DNA of 64,000 bases from Deltaproteobacteria bacterium (GTDB lineage Bacteria; Desulfobacterota; Desulfomonilia; UBA1062): the NCBI GenBank assembly GCA_018433085.1, contig JAHDRW010000019.1:1-64000 (forward strand), written 5' to 3'. Under the pieces are notes generated by a model that saw only the letters and a program-made list of their open reading frames with translations, made no database searches and was not told the DNA's origin. The position numbers and the translations under genes are program-made. Numbering within the stretch: the first letter of the stretch is position 1; each line of letters starts with the position of its first letter. This document shows positions 36,757 through 46,051 of the stretch, piece by piece.

Positions 36757-39065
36757 CCTGCCTCTCCCCGCGTGCCGAACCGCTGAGCCCATCTTGTGTC
36801 GGCCATGATTTCCTGAACGTCCTTGAGGCTCGGGCGGGAAAGGAGTGTGCCGGCATATTCCCGGGCGTCGTCGAGATTGATGCGTGAGATGTTCTCCTGG
36901 ATTTGCGGTAGAAACTGCGGGTCCACGCTGAACCGGCGGATTCCGATGCCCAGGAGGAAGGGCAGGTGGGTCGTCTCATGGGCCATTTCTCCGCAGATGG
37001 ATATCTCCTTTTCCTTGTTCCGGGCGATATCCACGATCCGCTTGAGGCTCCGGAGCACGGAGGGATGGTGCGCTGCGTAGTATCCGGACACCCGCTGGTT
37101 GGCCCGGTCAACGGCCAGCATGTACTGCACGAAGTCGTTGGTGCCGATGGAGAAAAAATCCGCCACGTCCGCCAGATCATCCATGATCTCGACCACGGAC
37201 GGCAGCTCGACCATCATGCCGATGGACGGCTTTTCGCAGACAGAGACCCTTTCGCGGGAAAGTCCTTCCAGAGAGTCGAGGACGACCTGCCTGGCCTCCA
37301 GGAACTCATCGAGCGAAGAGATCATGGGGAACATGATATGCACGTCGCGGGCGCCGGCCGCGGCCCTGAGGATGGCCCTGACCTGGGCGGTAAAGATGTC
37401 CATGCGGCTCAGCAGAAAGCGGATGGATCTCAATCCCAGCTCAGGGTTGGTCTCGGGAGAGGCGTCCAGGTAGGGGAGCACCTTTTCTCCGCCCACGTCG
37501 AGGGTGCGGATGATGACCGGCCGGCCCTTCATCTCGTCGAACAGGCGCTTGTAGATCAGGTACTGCTCCGTTTCCGAAGGGAAGGCCGACCGGATGAGAA
37601 AGGGAAACTCGGTCCGGTAGAGTCCCACCCCTTCCGCCTTCAGGTCCCGGGCAAGAGACACCTCGCTGAGCAGATTGATGTTTGCCAGGAGCCTGACCCG
37701 CACGCCGTCTTTCGTCCTGGTCTGCGCGGAGACATCCGCAGATTTCCTGGCGGCCATATGGCGGGCCTTCTCGTGCTCCCGGAACTGCCTGACGATCTTC
37801 TGGGGAGGGTTCACATAGATGTCTCCCGCATAGGCATCCATGAGCACCGGCGTATCTTCCGGCAGCAGCAGGAGCTCCTCACTCTCGGACATGAGCAGGG
37901 GGATCTTCAGGGAGCGCGAGAGAATGGACACGTGGGCGGTCGTGCCGCCTCCCACCAGGATGATGCCCTGGACGTTGTCGGCCACAAGCCGGAGGATGTC
38001 AGAGGGAAAGAGCCGGCCCGCGACCACGATGCGATTCATGCCGGAGGAGGCGTCGTGATGGCCCGCCTTTCTCAGGTTGCGCATGATCCTGAAGACCAGG
38101 TCCTCGATATCGTTGACCTTCTCGCGGATATACTCGTGAGGGCTGGACAGGAGCAGGGCGGTATAGTGCGAGGCAACCTGTGCGAGTGCTCGGGCGGGGG
38201 GCGTGCCCTCCTCGATCAGCCGGATCATCCTGCCCGTGAAGCTCTCGTCCTTGAGCATCATGAAATGGGTGGTGAAGATCAGCGAGGCGCTTTCGGGAAG
38301 CCGCCTGGCGAAGCCCGACTGCAGGGCCTGGAGCTGTTCTGAGGTGGCGTCCAGCGCCGTGCGGAAATCTTCCGGTGTCAGGGCGGCGTCATCGGGCAGC
38401 GGTTCCAACAGGTGCTGCGCGCCTCCCTTCCGGTAGACGGCGGCGGGTGCGTAGGCATAGCCTTCAGACGCTATCGCGGCCCGGAGAACCGTGCCCGGGG
38501 GGATGGCCCGTGGTGCGGGACCGGCACCCCCGACCCGGTGCATCTCCATGATCATCCGGGCGTTCTCGATGGCCGTGCCGAGCTGCGAGGATGCGGCAAG
38601 CAGGGCCATGATGTCGGACTCGTCGAAGGCGTCGGCCTTCTCATGCCGGACCTCCAAGGCGCCGATTCGCACCGTTCCCCGATGGATAGGCACCACCAGG
38701 GAAGACTGGTACACGTCTTCGCGGTCAGGCTCGAAGTGCACGAGCGAGGGGCTTCTGCCGGCGACGCCCTCGCACACGGGTTTGAGCTGGCTCACGCAAT
38801 GCCCCACCAGGCCCTCCCCCGCCCTGATGCGGACCCTGTGCGCGGTATCTCCTCCCGTGCTCGCCGCGAGGTACAGCTCGCCGGTGGGTTCGTCATAGAG
38901 ATACAGGGAACACACGCGGGCGCCCAGGTGACGGGCCACCATCTCTACCGACCGCTTCAGGAAATCGTCAACCGTGAGCGTGCTCACCAGCAGGCCGGTC
39001 AGCTCGTTCATGTCGGAGAGCAGGCGCAGGTGGCTGCGTTTTCCCGGGTTCTTCTTTCCGGTCAT
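36744..39065 (-). CDS. ptsP: Phosphoenolpyruvate-protein phosphotransferase with GAF domain (PtsP-like)
   Basis: A 773-residue enzyme I of the nitrogen-type phosphotransferase system. The N-terminal GAF domain (about 15-170) is followed by the enzyme I N-terminal helical domain (about 185-340), the phosphohistidine domain with His378 in GGGTTAHVSILSR, and the PEP-binding barrel (about 455-760) with RTEFPFL, MFPMISSLDEF and SICGEMAHE. Enzyme I-Ntr passes phosphate from PEP to NPr and then EIIA-Ntr, a regulatory rather than sugar-transport route. No ptsH or ptsN is adjacent. The start at ATG 39065 follows GGGAGC. Confidence 0.93.
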   Translation of the reverse strand: MTGKKNPGKRSHLRLLSDMNELTGLLVSTLTVDDFLKRSVEMVARHLGARVCSLYLYDEPTGELYLAASTGGDTAHRVRIRAGEGLVGHCVSQLKPVCEGVAGRSPSLVHFEPDREDVYQSSLVVPIHRGTVRIGALEVRHEKADAFDESDIMALLAASSQLGTAIENARMIMEMHRVGGAGPAPRAIPPGTVLRAAIASEGYAYAPAAVYRKGGAQHLLEPLPDDAALTPEDFRTALDATSEQLQALQSGFARRLPESASLIFTTHFMMLKDESFTGRMIRLIEEGTPPARALAQVASHYTALLLSSPHEYIREKVNDIEDLVFRIMRNLRKAGHHDASSGMNRIVVAGRLFPSDILRLVADNVQGIILVGGGTTAHVSILSRSLKIPLLMSESEELLLLPEDTPVLMDAYAGDIYVNPPQKIVRQFREHEKARHMAARKSADVSAQTRTKDGVRVRLLANINLLSEVSLARDLKAEGVGLYRTEFPFLIRSAFPSETEQYLIYKRLFDEMKGRPVIIRTLDVGGEKVLPYLDASPETNPELGLRSIRFLLSRMDIFTAQVRAILRAAAGARDVHIMFPMISSLDEFLEARQVVLDSLEGLSRERVSVCEKPSIGMMVELPSVVEIMDDLADVADFFSIGTNDFVQYMLAVDRANQRVSGYYAAHHPSVLRSLKRIVDIARNKEKEISICGEMAHETTHLPFLLGIGIRRFSVDPQFLPQIQENISRINLDDAREYAGTLLSRPSLKDVQEIMADTRWAQRFGTRGEAGYRE

Positions 39066-39360
39066 GTGTTTTTGCGCTCCCTGTTGAATAATCTATGTAT
39101 ATTTATAGATAATGAAAACAGGAAAAAGATGTAAGCAGGGGGAAGGCATCGCGGGACTTCTACGCACGCCGGCGCCTCTGCAGGCGCGGCCCGGCCCATG
39201 CGGCAGGGAGAAAAAAACTTTCAAAGCCGGCCCCCTGTATGCAAGTATAGGAGCGAGTACCGGGACTTGGGGACATCCCGCCCGCCGGTCGAAGAGAGCG
39301 TGTCGGGGGTCAGTAGAGCGGAAGCCGGGGCAAAAGGCCCTCCATAGAGCAGGAGGAAAC

Positions 39361-40410
39361 ATGGCAGTGGTAGAGGATGTTATTTTTCTCGGTGCAGGGG
39401 CGTCGGCGTCGGAAGGTGCCCCAGTGCAGAAGGACCTCTTTCGCGAGTTTTTCCGCACCGACCGGATAAGCCGGCGTCATCCCGCCGACATCGGCAGGCT
39501 CGAGCGGTTTTTCCGGGATTTCTTCGGCATCGACGTGAGGGATGCCTCGTCCGACACGATATTCCCCTCGTTCGAAGAGACCCTGGGCATTCTGGAGATT
39601 GCCATGGACCGCGGAGAGAGCTTCAGGGGATACTCGGTCGCATCGGGCACCCCGGATGTCCAGACCATCCGTGAGGATTTGATCTTTCTCATCGCCCTGG
39701 TGCTGAACCGGACGCTCCGGAACCCCAGGGGCTATCACCGGGAACTGGTGAACAGGCTGGACTCGGAGGGGAAAATGCTTCGCACCGCATTCATATCGCT
39801 GAATTATGACATCCTCATCGACAACGCGCTGACAGAGATGCACCCGGACATCGACATCGACTACGGCGTGGAGTTCACGAACTATCACCGGGAGCGCGAC
39901 TGGCAGGTTCCCAGAAAGGAGCGCTCGGTGTTTCTCCTCAAGATCCACGGCTCGCTCAACTGGCTCTATTGCCCCACCTGTATCTCTCTCACGCTCACCC
40001 CGCACGAGCGCGAAATGACCCGGCTCGTTGAGCACACAGTCCCGTGCGCGCAGTGCGGCATGCCCATGACGCCCATCATCACACCGCCCACCTATCTCAA
40101 GGGCTTGACGAATTATTTTCTGCACCAGATCATGCACACCTCGTCCGAGGTTCTCCGGAACGCCCGGAGAATCATCTTCTGCGGGTACTCGTTTCCCGAT
40201 GCGGATCTGCTCGTCAGGTACCTGCTCAAACGTTTCGAGCTGAACTATGACCCGAGGCCGGATATCCTGGTGCTCAACAGCTACGAGGGAAAGAGACAGG
40301 CGAGCAAGGTCATGGAAGAACAGCGTTACAAGCGCTTTTTCCGCCACAAGGAGCAGGTGCGTTATCTCGACATGACCTTTTCCGACTTCTGCCGCAACGG
40401 CGTGGAGTGA
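39361..40410 (+). CDS. SIR2-like domain protein
   Basis: A 349-residue stand-alone protein with a SIR2-type NAD-binding fold. The dinucleotide motif FLGAGASASEGAP is at residues 9-21, Asn148 and Asp150 lie in SLNYDIL, and the candidate catalytic His196 in KIHGSLNWLYC. A four-cysteine zinc site (Cys204, Cys207, Cys229, Cys232) follows, as in deacetylases and some NADases. Proteins of this subgroup act either as protein deacylases or as NAD-depleting effectors in phage defence; no defence partner gene lies next to it. ATG 39361 follows AGGAGG. An upstream open frame (from 39112) is not protein-like. Confidence 0.85.
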   Translation: MAVVEDVIFLGAGASASEGAPVQKDLFREFFRTDRISRRHPADIGRLERFFRDFFGIDVRDASSDTIFPSFEETLGILEIAMDRGESFRGYSVASGTPDVQTIREDLIFLIALVLNRTLRNPRGYHRELVNRLDSEGKMLRTAFISLNYDILIDNALTEMHPDIDIDYGVEFTNYHRERDWQVPRKERSVFLLKIHGSLNWLYCPTCISLTLTPHEREMTRLVEHTVPCAQCGMPMTPIITPPTYLKGLTNYFLHQIMHTSSEVLRNARRIIFCGYSFPDADLLVRYLLKRFELNYDPRPDILVLNSYEGKRQASKVMEEQRYKRFFRHKEQVRYLDMTFSDFCRNGVE

Positions 40411-40599
40411 ACCTGCTCCCCCTTCGGGGAAGGGCATGCCCTTTCCCGGCCCGGGGGAGTTTGTACTGCGGTGGAAAACAGCAATCACGCAGGGCAGGGG
40501 GAGATCCGGTCTCGATTCTATCTTGATAAGCCGTTGATAGCGCCTGCCATACGATGCATTGCAACCGGTGTCGGCAATGAATCGATACGGCAAGGGAGG

Positions 40600-40830
40600 G
40601 TGTCAACGCACACCGTGGACGTGTCCCGGCAGTACCAGGTGGACCGGTTCGCCGAGAAGGCCGTGAGCACCTGCGGCAAGGTGCAAATCCTCGTCAGCAA
40701 CGCCGGCGTTACCTCTCCGAGACCCTGTGCCAGGAGCTCAGGCAAACGGGCGTCCGCGTCTCCTGCGTTCATCCGGGGGCACCAAGACCGAGGATCTGAT
40801 GGAAACGAGATTCATAAAATGACAGCACCC
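40600..40830 (+). pseudogene. Remnant of a short-chain dehydrogenase/reductase gene
   Basis: One frame encodes a fragment like the middle of an SDR (TVDVSRQYQVDRFAEKA then KVQILVSNAGV). Directly after, another frame reads as the later part (LSETLCQELRQTGVRVSC then VHPGG), so roughly 80 residues with the catalytic Tyr-Lys are missing. A further frameshift in a G run near 40780 restores TKTEDLMETRFIK and a stop. Both changes inactivate it. No start codon or intact N-terminus is seen. The 189 bases before it show no gene. Confidence 0.72.
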
Positions 40831-41015
40831 CACATTCTTTTCTCGACAATGTCTCCGCTCCGGCCTGTGAGGGAAAGGCACCCCTTATGATGTGCACCTG
40901 CTTGAAACATTTGTATTTAAGCTTATTTATTCATAATAGCTTTGTTGGCGGTCCTGTTACGCATACCTTTTACGGGCAGAGGGACGAAGCACCGAACAAA
41001 AGGGGGGTATCGAGA

Positions 41016-41885
41016 ATGAGAATAACACTGTTTTCCGGTTTACTGGCACTCGGTGTCGCGGTGGCTCTGTTTACGGGGGTGGGGACTCCCCACGCCCAGG
41101 ATAAGGGCACCCTGCTCATGGCGACTACCACGAGCACGGACAACACCGGGCTGCTCGAGTATCTGGCGCCAGAGTTCAAAAAAGACACCGGCATCGAGCT
41201 GCTGTGGGTCGCGGTGGGGTCCGGAGCGGCGCTGGAGTTGGGAAGAAACTGCGACGTGAGCGTGCTCATGGTCCATGCTCCGGACGCGGAAAAGGAATAC
41301 GTAGAAAAAGGATACGGGACCCAGCGCTATGAGTTCATGTACAACGACTACGTGATCATCGGTCCCAAGGACGACCCTGCCAGCATCAAGGGCAAGAGCG
41401 TGGCCGAAGCCCTTACAATCATCAGGGAGCAGAAAGCAAGATTTGCCAGCCGCGGCGACAATTCAGGAACCCACAAGGCCGAGCTGGACCTCTGGGAGCG
41501 GGCCGGGATCAAGGAGCCCGACCGGGAGTCCTGGTATCTGGCCACGGGCCAGGGCATGATCAACACCATCCAGGTCGCCACCGAACAGAACGCCTATACC
41601 CTTGCCGACCGCGGCACCTTTATAGCCTACGAGGCCAACTGGAAGGGCAATCCGCCCCTGGTGATCCTGGTGGAGGGCGAGAAGGAGCTGAGAAACCAGT
41701 ACAGCGTGATCCCGGTGAACCCCGAGCGATGCCCTAATGCGAAGTACGAGAAGGGCATGGAACTCGCCCAGTGGGTAAGCTCGGAAAAGGGCCAGAAGCT
41801 CATCGCAAACTTCCGGGTCATGGACAAGCAGCTCTTCACTCCCAATGCTCCCAACGCCAAAACCGGCGTCAAAACGGGGGAATAA
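41016..41885 (+). CDS. tupA: Tungstate ABC transporter substrate-binding protein
   Basis: A 289-residue periplasmic binding protein that captures tungstate. The signal peptide is LFSGLLALGVAVALFTGVGTPHAQ (cleavage about residue 27). Mature sequence begins KGTLLMATTTSTDNTGLLEYL, with the TTTS anion-binding motif of TupA, and continues NDYVIIGPKDDPA and SRGDNSGTHKAEL, which supply further anion ligands. The start at ATG 41016 is internal to a longer frame; GGGGGG precedes it. tupB and tupC follow. Tungstate would serve tungsten or molybdenum oxidoreductases, for example formate dehydrogenases. Confidence 0.93.
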   Translation: MRITLFSGLLALGVAVALFTGVGTPHAQDKGTLLMATTTSTDNTGLLEYLAPEFKKDTGIELLWVAVGSGAALELGRNCDVSVLMVHAPDAEKEYVEKGYGTQRYEFMYNDYVIIGPKDDPASIKGKSVAEALTIIREQKARFASRGDNSGTHKAELDLWERAGIKEPDRESWYLATGQGMINTIQVATEQNAYTLADRGTFIAYEANWKGNPPLVILVEGEKELRNQYSVIPVNPERCPNAKYEKGMELAQWVSSEKGQKLIANFRVMDKQLFTPNAPNAKTGVKTGE

Positions 41886-41898
41886 CGATCTTAAAAAG

Positions 41899-42591
41899 AT
41901 GGACTACCTGTGGGGTGGCCTGAAGCAGGCCGTTATTCTTCTCCTGAATCTCGACCCGGAGACCTACTCGGCGGTCATCACTACGTTGCAGGTCACCTTC
42001 CTGTCCATCACCATGGCCGTTGTCATCGGGATCCCCCTGGGCTTTCTGCTCGGGTATCTCCATTTCCCGGGCAAAAGGCAGATCAGGACGGTCACGGACA
42101 CCCTGCTGGCCTTGCCCACCGTGGTGGTGGGCCTCCTGGTCTATGCCTTCATATCCAGGAGAGGGCCCCTGGGGTGGACGAACCTCCTGTACACCGTGCC
42201 GGGAATCGCCATTGCCGAGGTGCTCCTGATCCTGCCCATCGTGATCTCGCTCACGGCCACGGCCATCGAAGGGCTCGACCGGAGGCTCCGGCCAACCCTG
42301 CGGTCCATGGGCGCGAGCAGGGTGCAGGTGGCCATGACCTCACTGCACGAGGCGCGCTTCGCCGTGCTCATCGCCGGTGTCACCGCCTACGGCAGGGCCA
42401 TCTCCGAGGTGGGCATCGCCATGATGATCGGCGGCAACATCAAGTGGTACACCCGGACCATGACCACGGCCATCGCCCTGGAGACGGCCAAGGGGCAGTT
42501 CGCCATGGGCATCGCCCTGGGCGTTGTCCTCCTGGCGATCGTGTTCTTCCTCAACGGCATGCTCGCGCTTCTGAGGAGGAGAACCACGTGA
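41899..42591 (+). CDS. tupB: Tungstate ABC transporter permease
   Basis: A 230-residue inner-membrane permease with about five to six hydrophobic helices. The cytoplasmic EAA loop reads RRLRPTLRSMGASRVQVAM and contacts the ATPase. It follows tupA by 14 bases and overlaps tupC by four (GTGA). ATG 41899 is the best start (no strong ribosome site), and a longer in-frame start at 41845 lies within tupA. Sequence resembles TupB rather than the molybdate ModB. Confidence 0.92.
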   Translation: MDYLWGGLKQAVILLLNLDPETYSAVITTLQVTFLSITMAVVIGIPLGFLLGYLHFPGKRQIRTVTDTLLALPTVVVGLLVYAFISRRGPLGWTNLLYTVPGIAIAEVLLILPIVISLTATAIEGLDRRLRPTLRSMGASRVQVAMTSLHEARFAVLIAGVTAYGRAISEVGIAMMIGGNIKWYTRTMTTAIALETAKGQFAMGIALGVVLLAIVFFLNGMLALLRRRTT

Positions 42592-43610
42592 GCGAACCCC
42601 TCTACCGGCTCGAAGGTGTCAAGTATTCGTACGGCAAACATTTTGACCTGGACGTGCCGGAGCTCGTCATCCGGCACGGCGAATCCCTGGGGCTCGTGGG
42701 CCCCAACGGGAGCGGGAAGAGCACCCTGCTCTATCTGCTGGCGCTCATCGACGCCCCCGACGAGGGGACGATCTATTTCGAGGGGGTTCCGGCCGGCCCG
42801 GACAGCAGCGAGGCACGAAAAAACGTGACCATGCTGCTCCAGATATCGTATCTGCTCAAGCGCACGGTGTTCGAGAACGTGGCCTACGGGCTGAGGCTCA
42901 GGGGCGAAATGCGGGATGCGAGAGAGCGCGTCCGTGAGGCGATGCACTGGGTGGGCCTCGACCCGGACAAGTTCGCACACCGGATGTGGCACCAGCTCTC
43001 GGGCGGCGAGGCGCAGCGCGTGGCCCTGGCTTCACGGCTCGTGCTCAGGCCCAAGGTCCTGATCCTGGACGAGCCCACGGCGAGCGTGGACCGGCAGAGC
43101 TCCTACCTCATGAAGGATGCCATCGACCGGAGCCGGCGGATGTTCAACACCTCGCTCATCATCGTGAGCCATGACTATTTCTGGCTCAACACGGTCGCCG
43201 ACACCCTCAAGAGAGTGGAAGAAGGAAGGCTCATAGACTATGTGGCCGGCAATGTCATCCAGGGCCCCTGGGAGGAGGCAGAGGACGGGCTGTTCAACAA
43301 GCGCCTCGCGGACGGGCAGACCATTCTGAGCGCCAGGGGAGGCGACCCGGAAGGGAGCGCGATCCTCGACCCGTCCAGCGTCTCCATCGCGCTGGAACCT
43401 CCGCAGCAGACGACCGCTCTCAACATTCTCAAGGGAAAAATCAACCACATGAGCGACGAGGCCGGAACCGAGAACGTTCTCGTGGAAGTAATCGTGTGCC
43501 AGATCCACCTGACCGTCCGGATCACCAGGCGCTCTGCCGTCAAGCTCCAGCTCGTTCCCGGCAAGGAGGTGGTCGTGATGTTCAAGGCCAATTCTCTCCA
43601 GTGGGTCTGA
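42588..43610 (+). CDS. tupC: Tungstate ABC transporter ATPase with C-terminal Mop/TOBE domain
   Basis: A 340-residue ATPase: Walker A GPNGSGKS, signature LSGGEAQRV, Walker B VLILDEPTASVD and switch His in VSHD. A C-terminal segment (about 275-340, SARGGDPEGSAILDPSSVSI ... VVVMFKANSLQWV) is a Mop-type oxyanion-binding domain that likely senses tungstate or molybdate and slows transport when full. The GTG start overlaps the tupB stop (GTGA) after GAGGAGGA. It completes the tupABC operon. Confidence 0.92.
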   Translation: MSEPLYRLEGVKYSYGKHFDLDVPELVIRHGESLGLVGPNGSGKSTLLYLLALIDAPDEGTIYFEGVPAGPDSSEARKNVTMLLQISYLLKRTVFENVAYGLRLRGEMRDARERVREAMHWVGLDPDKFAHRMWHQLSGGEAQRVALASRLVLRPKVLILDEPTASVDRQSSYLMKDAIDRSRRMFNTSLIIVSHDYFWLNTVADTLKRVEEGRLIDYVAGNVIQGPWEEAEDGLFNKRLADGQTILSARGGDPEGSAILDPSSVSIALEPPQQTTALNILKGKINHMSDEAGTENVLVEVIVCQIHLTVRITRRSAVKLQLVPGKEVVVMFKANSLQWV

Positions 43611-43881
43611 AAAAACCTGACTTCTACTGTCGTCATCACGGGGGCGCATGATTTCCGCTATGCCGAAAGAATGTCCTGGCACTGGATTTTCCTGGCGATA
43701 TTGTTATATTCTATAATAACGGCTAAGACTGATCAGGGCACAGGACCATCTCACCGGCAACTTCCTCTTGCAGCCTTTTCTAAGCGGCCTGGCTCCTGAC
43801 CTTCGTGCATACGAATGTTTTTCCTTCAATGGGGTCTGTAATGGAATGAGGTGTTATCCGGCATGCGTTCGGGAGGAGGTT

Positions 43882-45729
43882 ATGGGATACACACGGAAGT
43901 CTGGATGGCAAATCGGCGCGCCCGCGGCGTGTCTGATCGCGCTCGTCATTCTGTGGGCGTGCAGCGGCGGTTCCTCGGGGGACGGCTCCCAGGCCGAAGG
44001 GGCCTTCGGCAGGGTCGGGGTTCTGATCACGGACGCCCCTTCACACGAATACGGGCATATCTGGGTCACCATCACCGAGGTATCTCTGCTGACGGCAGAC
44101 TGCGACGGGCATCACGCCTGTGCGGGGAAAGATCGCGATGAAGATGATATTGTCTGCGACGACGAGGAGCACTGCGACCGGGAAGAACGTAGCCGGGAAG
44201 AATGCCGGGACGATGACGAATGCGGGTGTGAATGCGACGAAGAGTGTGAGTGCGAGACAGCATGCGACGAGGACGAATCCGATGACCGGGAGTGCGGAGA
44301 CCAGGAATCCGGCGTATCGGGCGATGATGACGATTGCGATTCAGATGGATGCGGCGACGATTCGTGCGGCCGTGAAAAGGTAGTCACTATCTTCAGCTCG
44401 GAGGAGGGCTATACGCTGGATCTCCTGCAGTACCGGGACGACGACTTTCTCCTCCTGCTCAACGAAGAGGTTCCTGCAGGCAGATACTGCAAGATACGCA
44501 TGAGGATCTCCGAGGTTCGGGCCGAGGGCGGGCCGTGCGAATACCTGGATATCAAGCTGCCCGGCGGCAAGATCGACCTCAACCCCCGGGGACCTTTCGA
44601 ACTCGGTGAAAACGAGCTCATTTACCTGAGACTCGATATCGATGTGGATAAATCCATCCATCTCCACGCCACGGGATCCGACAAGTGCATATTCCGGCCC
44701 GTGGTCTTTGTGGATATTCTGGGCGGCGAAGAGCTTTCTCCATGCCCGAGATTCATCAGGGGGCAGGTGGAGGATTTTCACGATGAATGCGGAGACCCGA
44801 TGCACGAATCGTTCACGCTGAAGCGGCAGGAGAAAGACGGTGGAGACTGTCTGGGTGAAATCCGCGTGTGCGTGCCGGAAGACGCCCTGGTATTTGTCGG
44901 AAGCCCGGGGTTCGGCTCTCCGGCGGATCTTGAGGAGGGACAGTACGTCACGGTATGGGGAGCCATACAAGACGGTTGCTTTACGGCCTCGCTCATCATT
45001 CTGGGCGACTGCCTGGCCGTGAAGGGCGACATCGAGGAGATGAGCGGCTGCGACGGGTTTCTGCTGGCGCCAGATGCCTGCGAAGAGATTGCGGGTTCGG
45101 TCCGGGTCGTCCTGCCGGAAGGGTCCCGGGTGTTTACCGGGTGCGACACGCCGGCTGAACACGATGTCCTGGAAGAGGGCATGCGCGTGCTGGTTGTCGG
45201 TGTTTTCGATGCGGACGCTCAGGCGCTTTGTGCCGCCCTTGTCCTGGTGCAGGCGGACGAGATGTCCGGGGTGCTCGGTGCGGTGGATTGCGCGGCAGGC
45301 GGGTGCTCGTTCGTCATTGAAGCCGAGACAGGCCTGATCCGGGAGGCCGCTGTGCCCGAAGGTGCCCTGATCGCCCTGGAAGGCGATATCCCGATTCCCG
45401 GAAACATGGTCCCGCTCCTTGCCTGCAACCCGTATCATGTCAGGATCGTTGCAGGCCGCGATAACGCTGCGTCCAAAGTGCTCGTTACCCCGGAGTCCCT
45501 CGCCGGAACCGTGGAAAAGGTCTACCCGTACAGCAGGACGTTACAGGTCGACGGCCTGTCGGTCAGGATGATGCCCCATGCCACGGGCATGCACATCGAC
45601 GAGGCAGGGGATACCCTTGTCTCTCTCGATATCCTCAAGCCGGGCGATACGATCACCTGCTTCGGGCTCAAGTCCTGCAGCGAGGACCTGGAAGACTTCC
45701 ACGCCTTCATCTTCCTGGTGAATCAATAA
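43882..45729 (+). CDS. DUF4382-type lipoprotein with Cys/Asp/Glu-rich insertion
   Basis: A 615-residue lipoprotein (lipobox LWAC, Cys27). The first domain matches DUF4382: GRVGVLITDAPSHEYGHIWVTITEVSLL, then YTLDLLQYRDDDFLLL and PAGRYCKIRMRISEV. Between them an insertion at residues 74-162 holds 15 cysteines in 89 residues, mixed with runs of Asp and Glu, and few other residue types. The rest (about 315-615) is a series of beta-rich repeats of the form VVLPEGSRVF / GMRVLVVGVF, similar to DUF5666-type domains. It may bind metal at the cell surface. The start is chosen for the GGGAGGAGG site. Confidence 0.82.
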   Translation: MGYTRKSGWQIGAPAACLIALVILWACSGGSSGDGSQAEGAFGRVGVLITDAPSHEYGHIWVTITEVSLLTADCDGHHACAGKDRDEDDIVCDDEEHCDREERSREECRDDDECGCECDEECECETACDEDESDDRECGDQESGVSGDDDDCDSDGCGDDSCGREKVVTIFSSEEGYTLDLLQYRDDDFLLLLNEEVPAGRYCKIRMRISEVRAEGGPCEYLDIKLPGGKIDLNPRGPFELGENELIYLRLDIDVDKSIHLHATGSDKCIFRPVVFVDILGGEELSPCPRFIRGQVEDFHDECGDPMHESFTLKRQEKDGGDCLGEIRVCVPEDALVFVGSPGFGSPADLEEGQYVTVWGAIQDGCFTASLIILGDCLAVKGDIEEMSGCDGFLLAPDACEEIAGSVRVVLPEGSRVFTGCDTPAEHDVLEEGMRVLVVGVFDADAQALCAALVLVQADEMSGVLGAVDCAAGGCSFVIEAETGLIREAAVPEGALIALEGDIPIPGNMVPLLACNPYHVRIVAGRDNAASKVLVTPESLAGTVEKVYPYSRTLQVDGLSVRMMPHATGMHIDEAGDTLVSLDILKPGDTITCFGLKSCSEDLEDFHAFIFLVNQ

Positions 45730-45730
45730 A

Positions 45731-45757
45731 CAGGGGACGTCCGTGAAATTTGGACAT
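45731..45757 (+). repeat. REP-B repeat arm (third repeat family)
   Basis: CAGGGGACGTCCGTGAAATTTGGACAT immediately after the lipoprotein stop is an arm of a third family (key core GGGGACGTCCGTGAAAT). The inverted arms are at 45979-46034. Elsewhere single arms occur at 46979-47001 and 50973-50997. The 220 bases between the arms encode nothing recognisable. Confidence 0.8.
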
Positions 45758-45978
45758 TCGGTCTCCGCACACTGAGATCGTTTGGAACATCCCCCCTTCT
45801 CACTGGCTATCTGCAAGATACGAGTGCTTTCAGACCATCACGGTGAGAGACAAGAATAAAGAGAGCAGTTACTCACATCAACCCAGTACCTCGATCAACC
45901 ATGAGAGAAAGATACATGTTTGCCGGGATATCCCTTACCCGTGCTCGTCTTTATCGATCATGGAGATGCAAAGACCAA

Positions 45979-46034
45979 ATGTCCAAATATCACGGACGTC
46001 CCCTGCTTTGCTCAAATATCACGGACGTCCCCTG
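45979..46034 (-). repeat. REP-B inverted arms, tandem pair
   Basis: Two tandem copies of AAATATCACGGACGTCCCCT, the first preceded by ATGTCC so that it matches the right-hand partner of 45731-45757. The pair is separated by GCTTTGCTC, again showing step-wise duplication of the arm. It lies at the end of the hemolysin III gene. Confidence 0.8.
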
Positions 46035-46051
46035 CTTTGCTTTACCCGTTT

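Noticed and set aside
40890-41015. Molybdenum or tungsten cofactor riboswitch upstream of tupA
   Set aside because: The leader is only about 120 bases and shows no matching stem pattern; nothing clear beyond AT-rich sequence.
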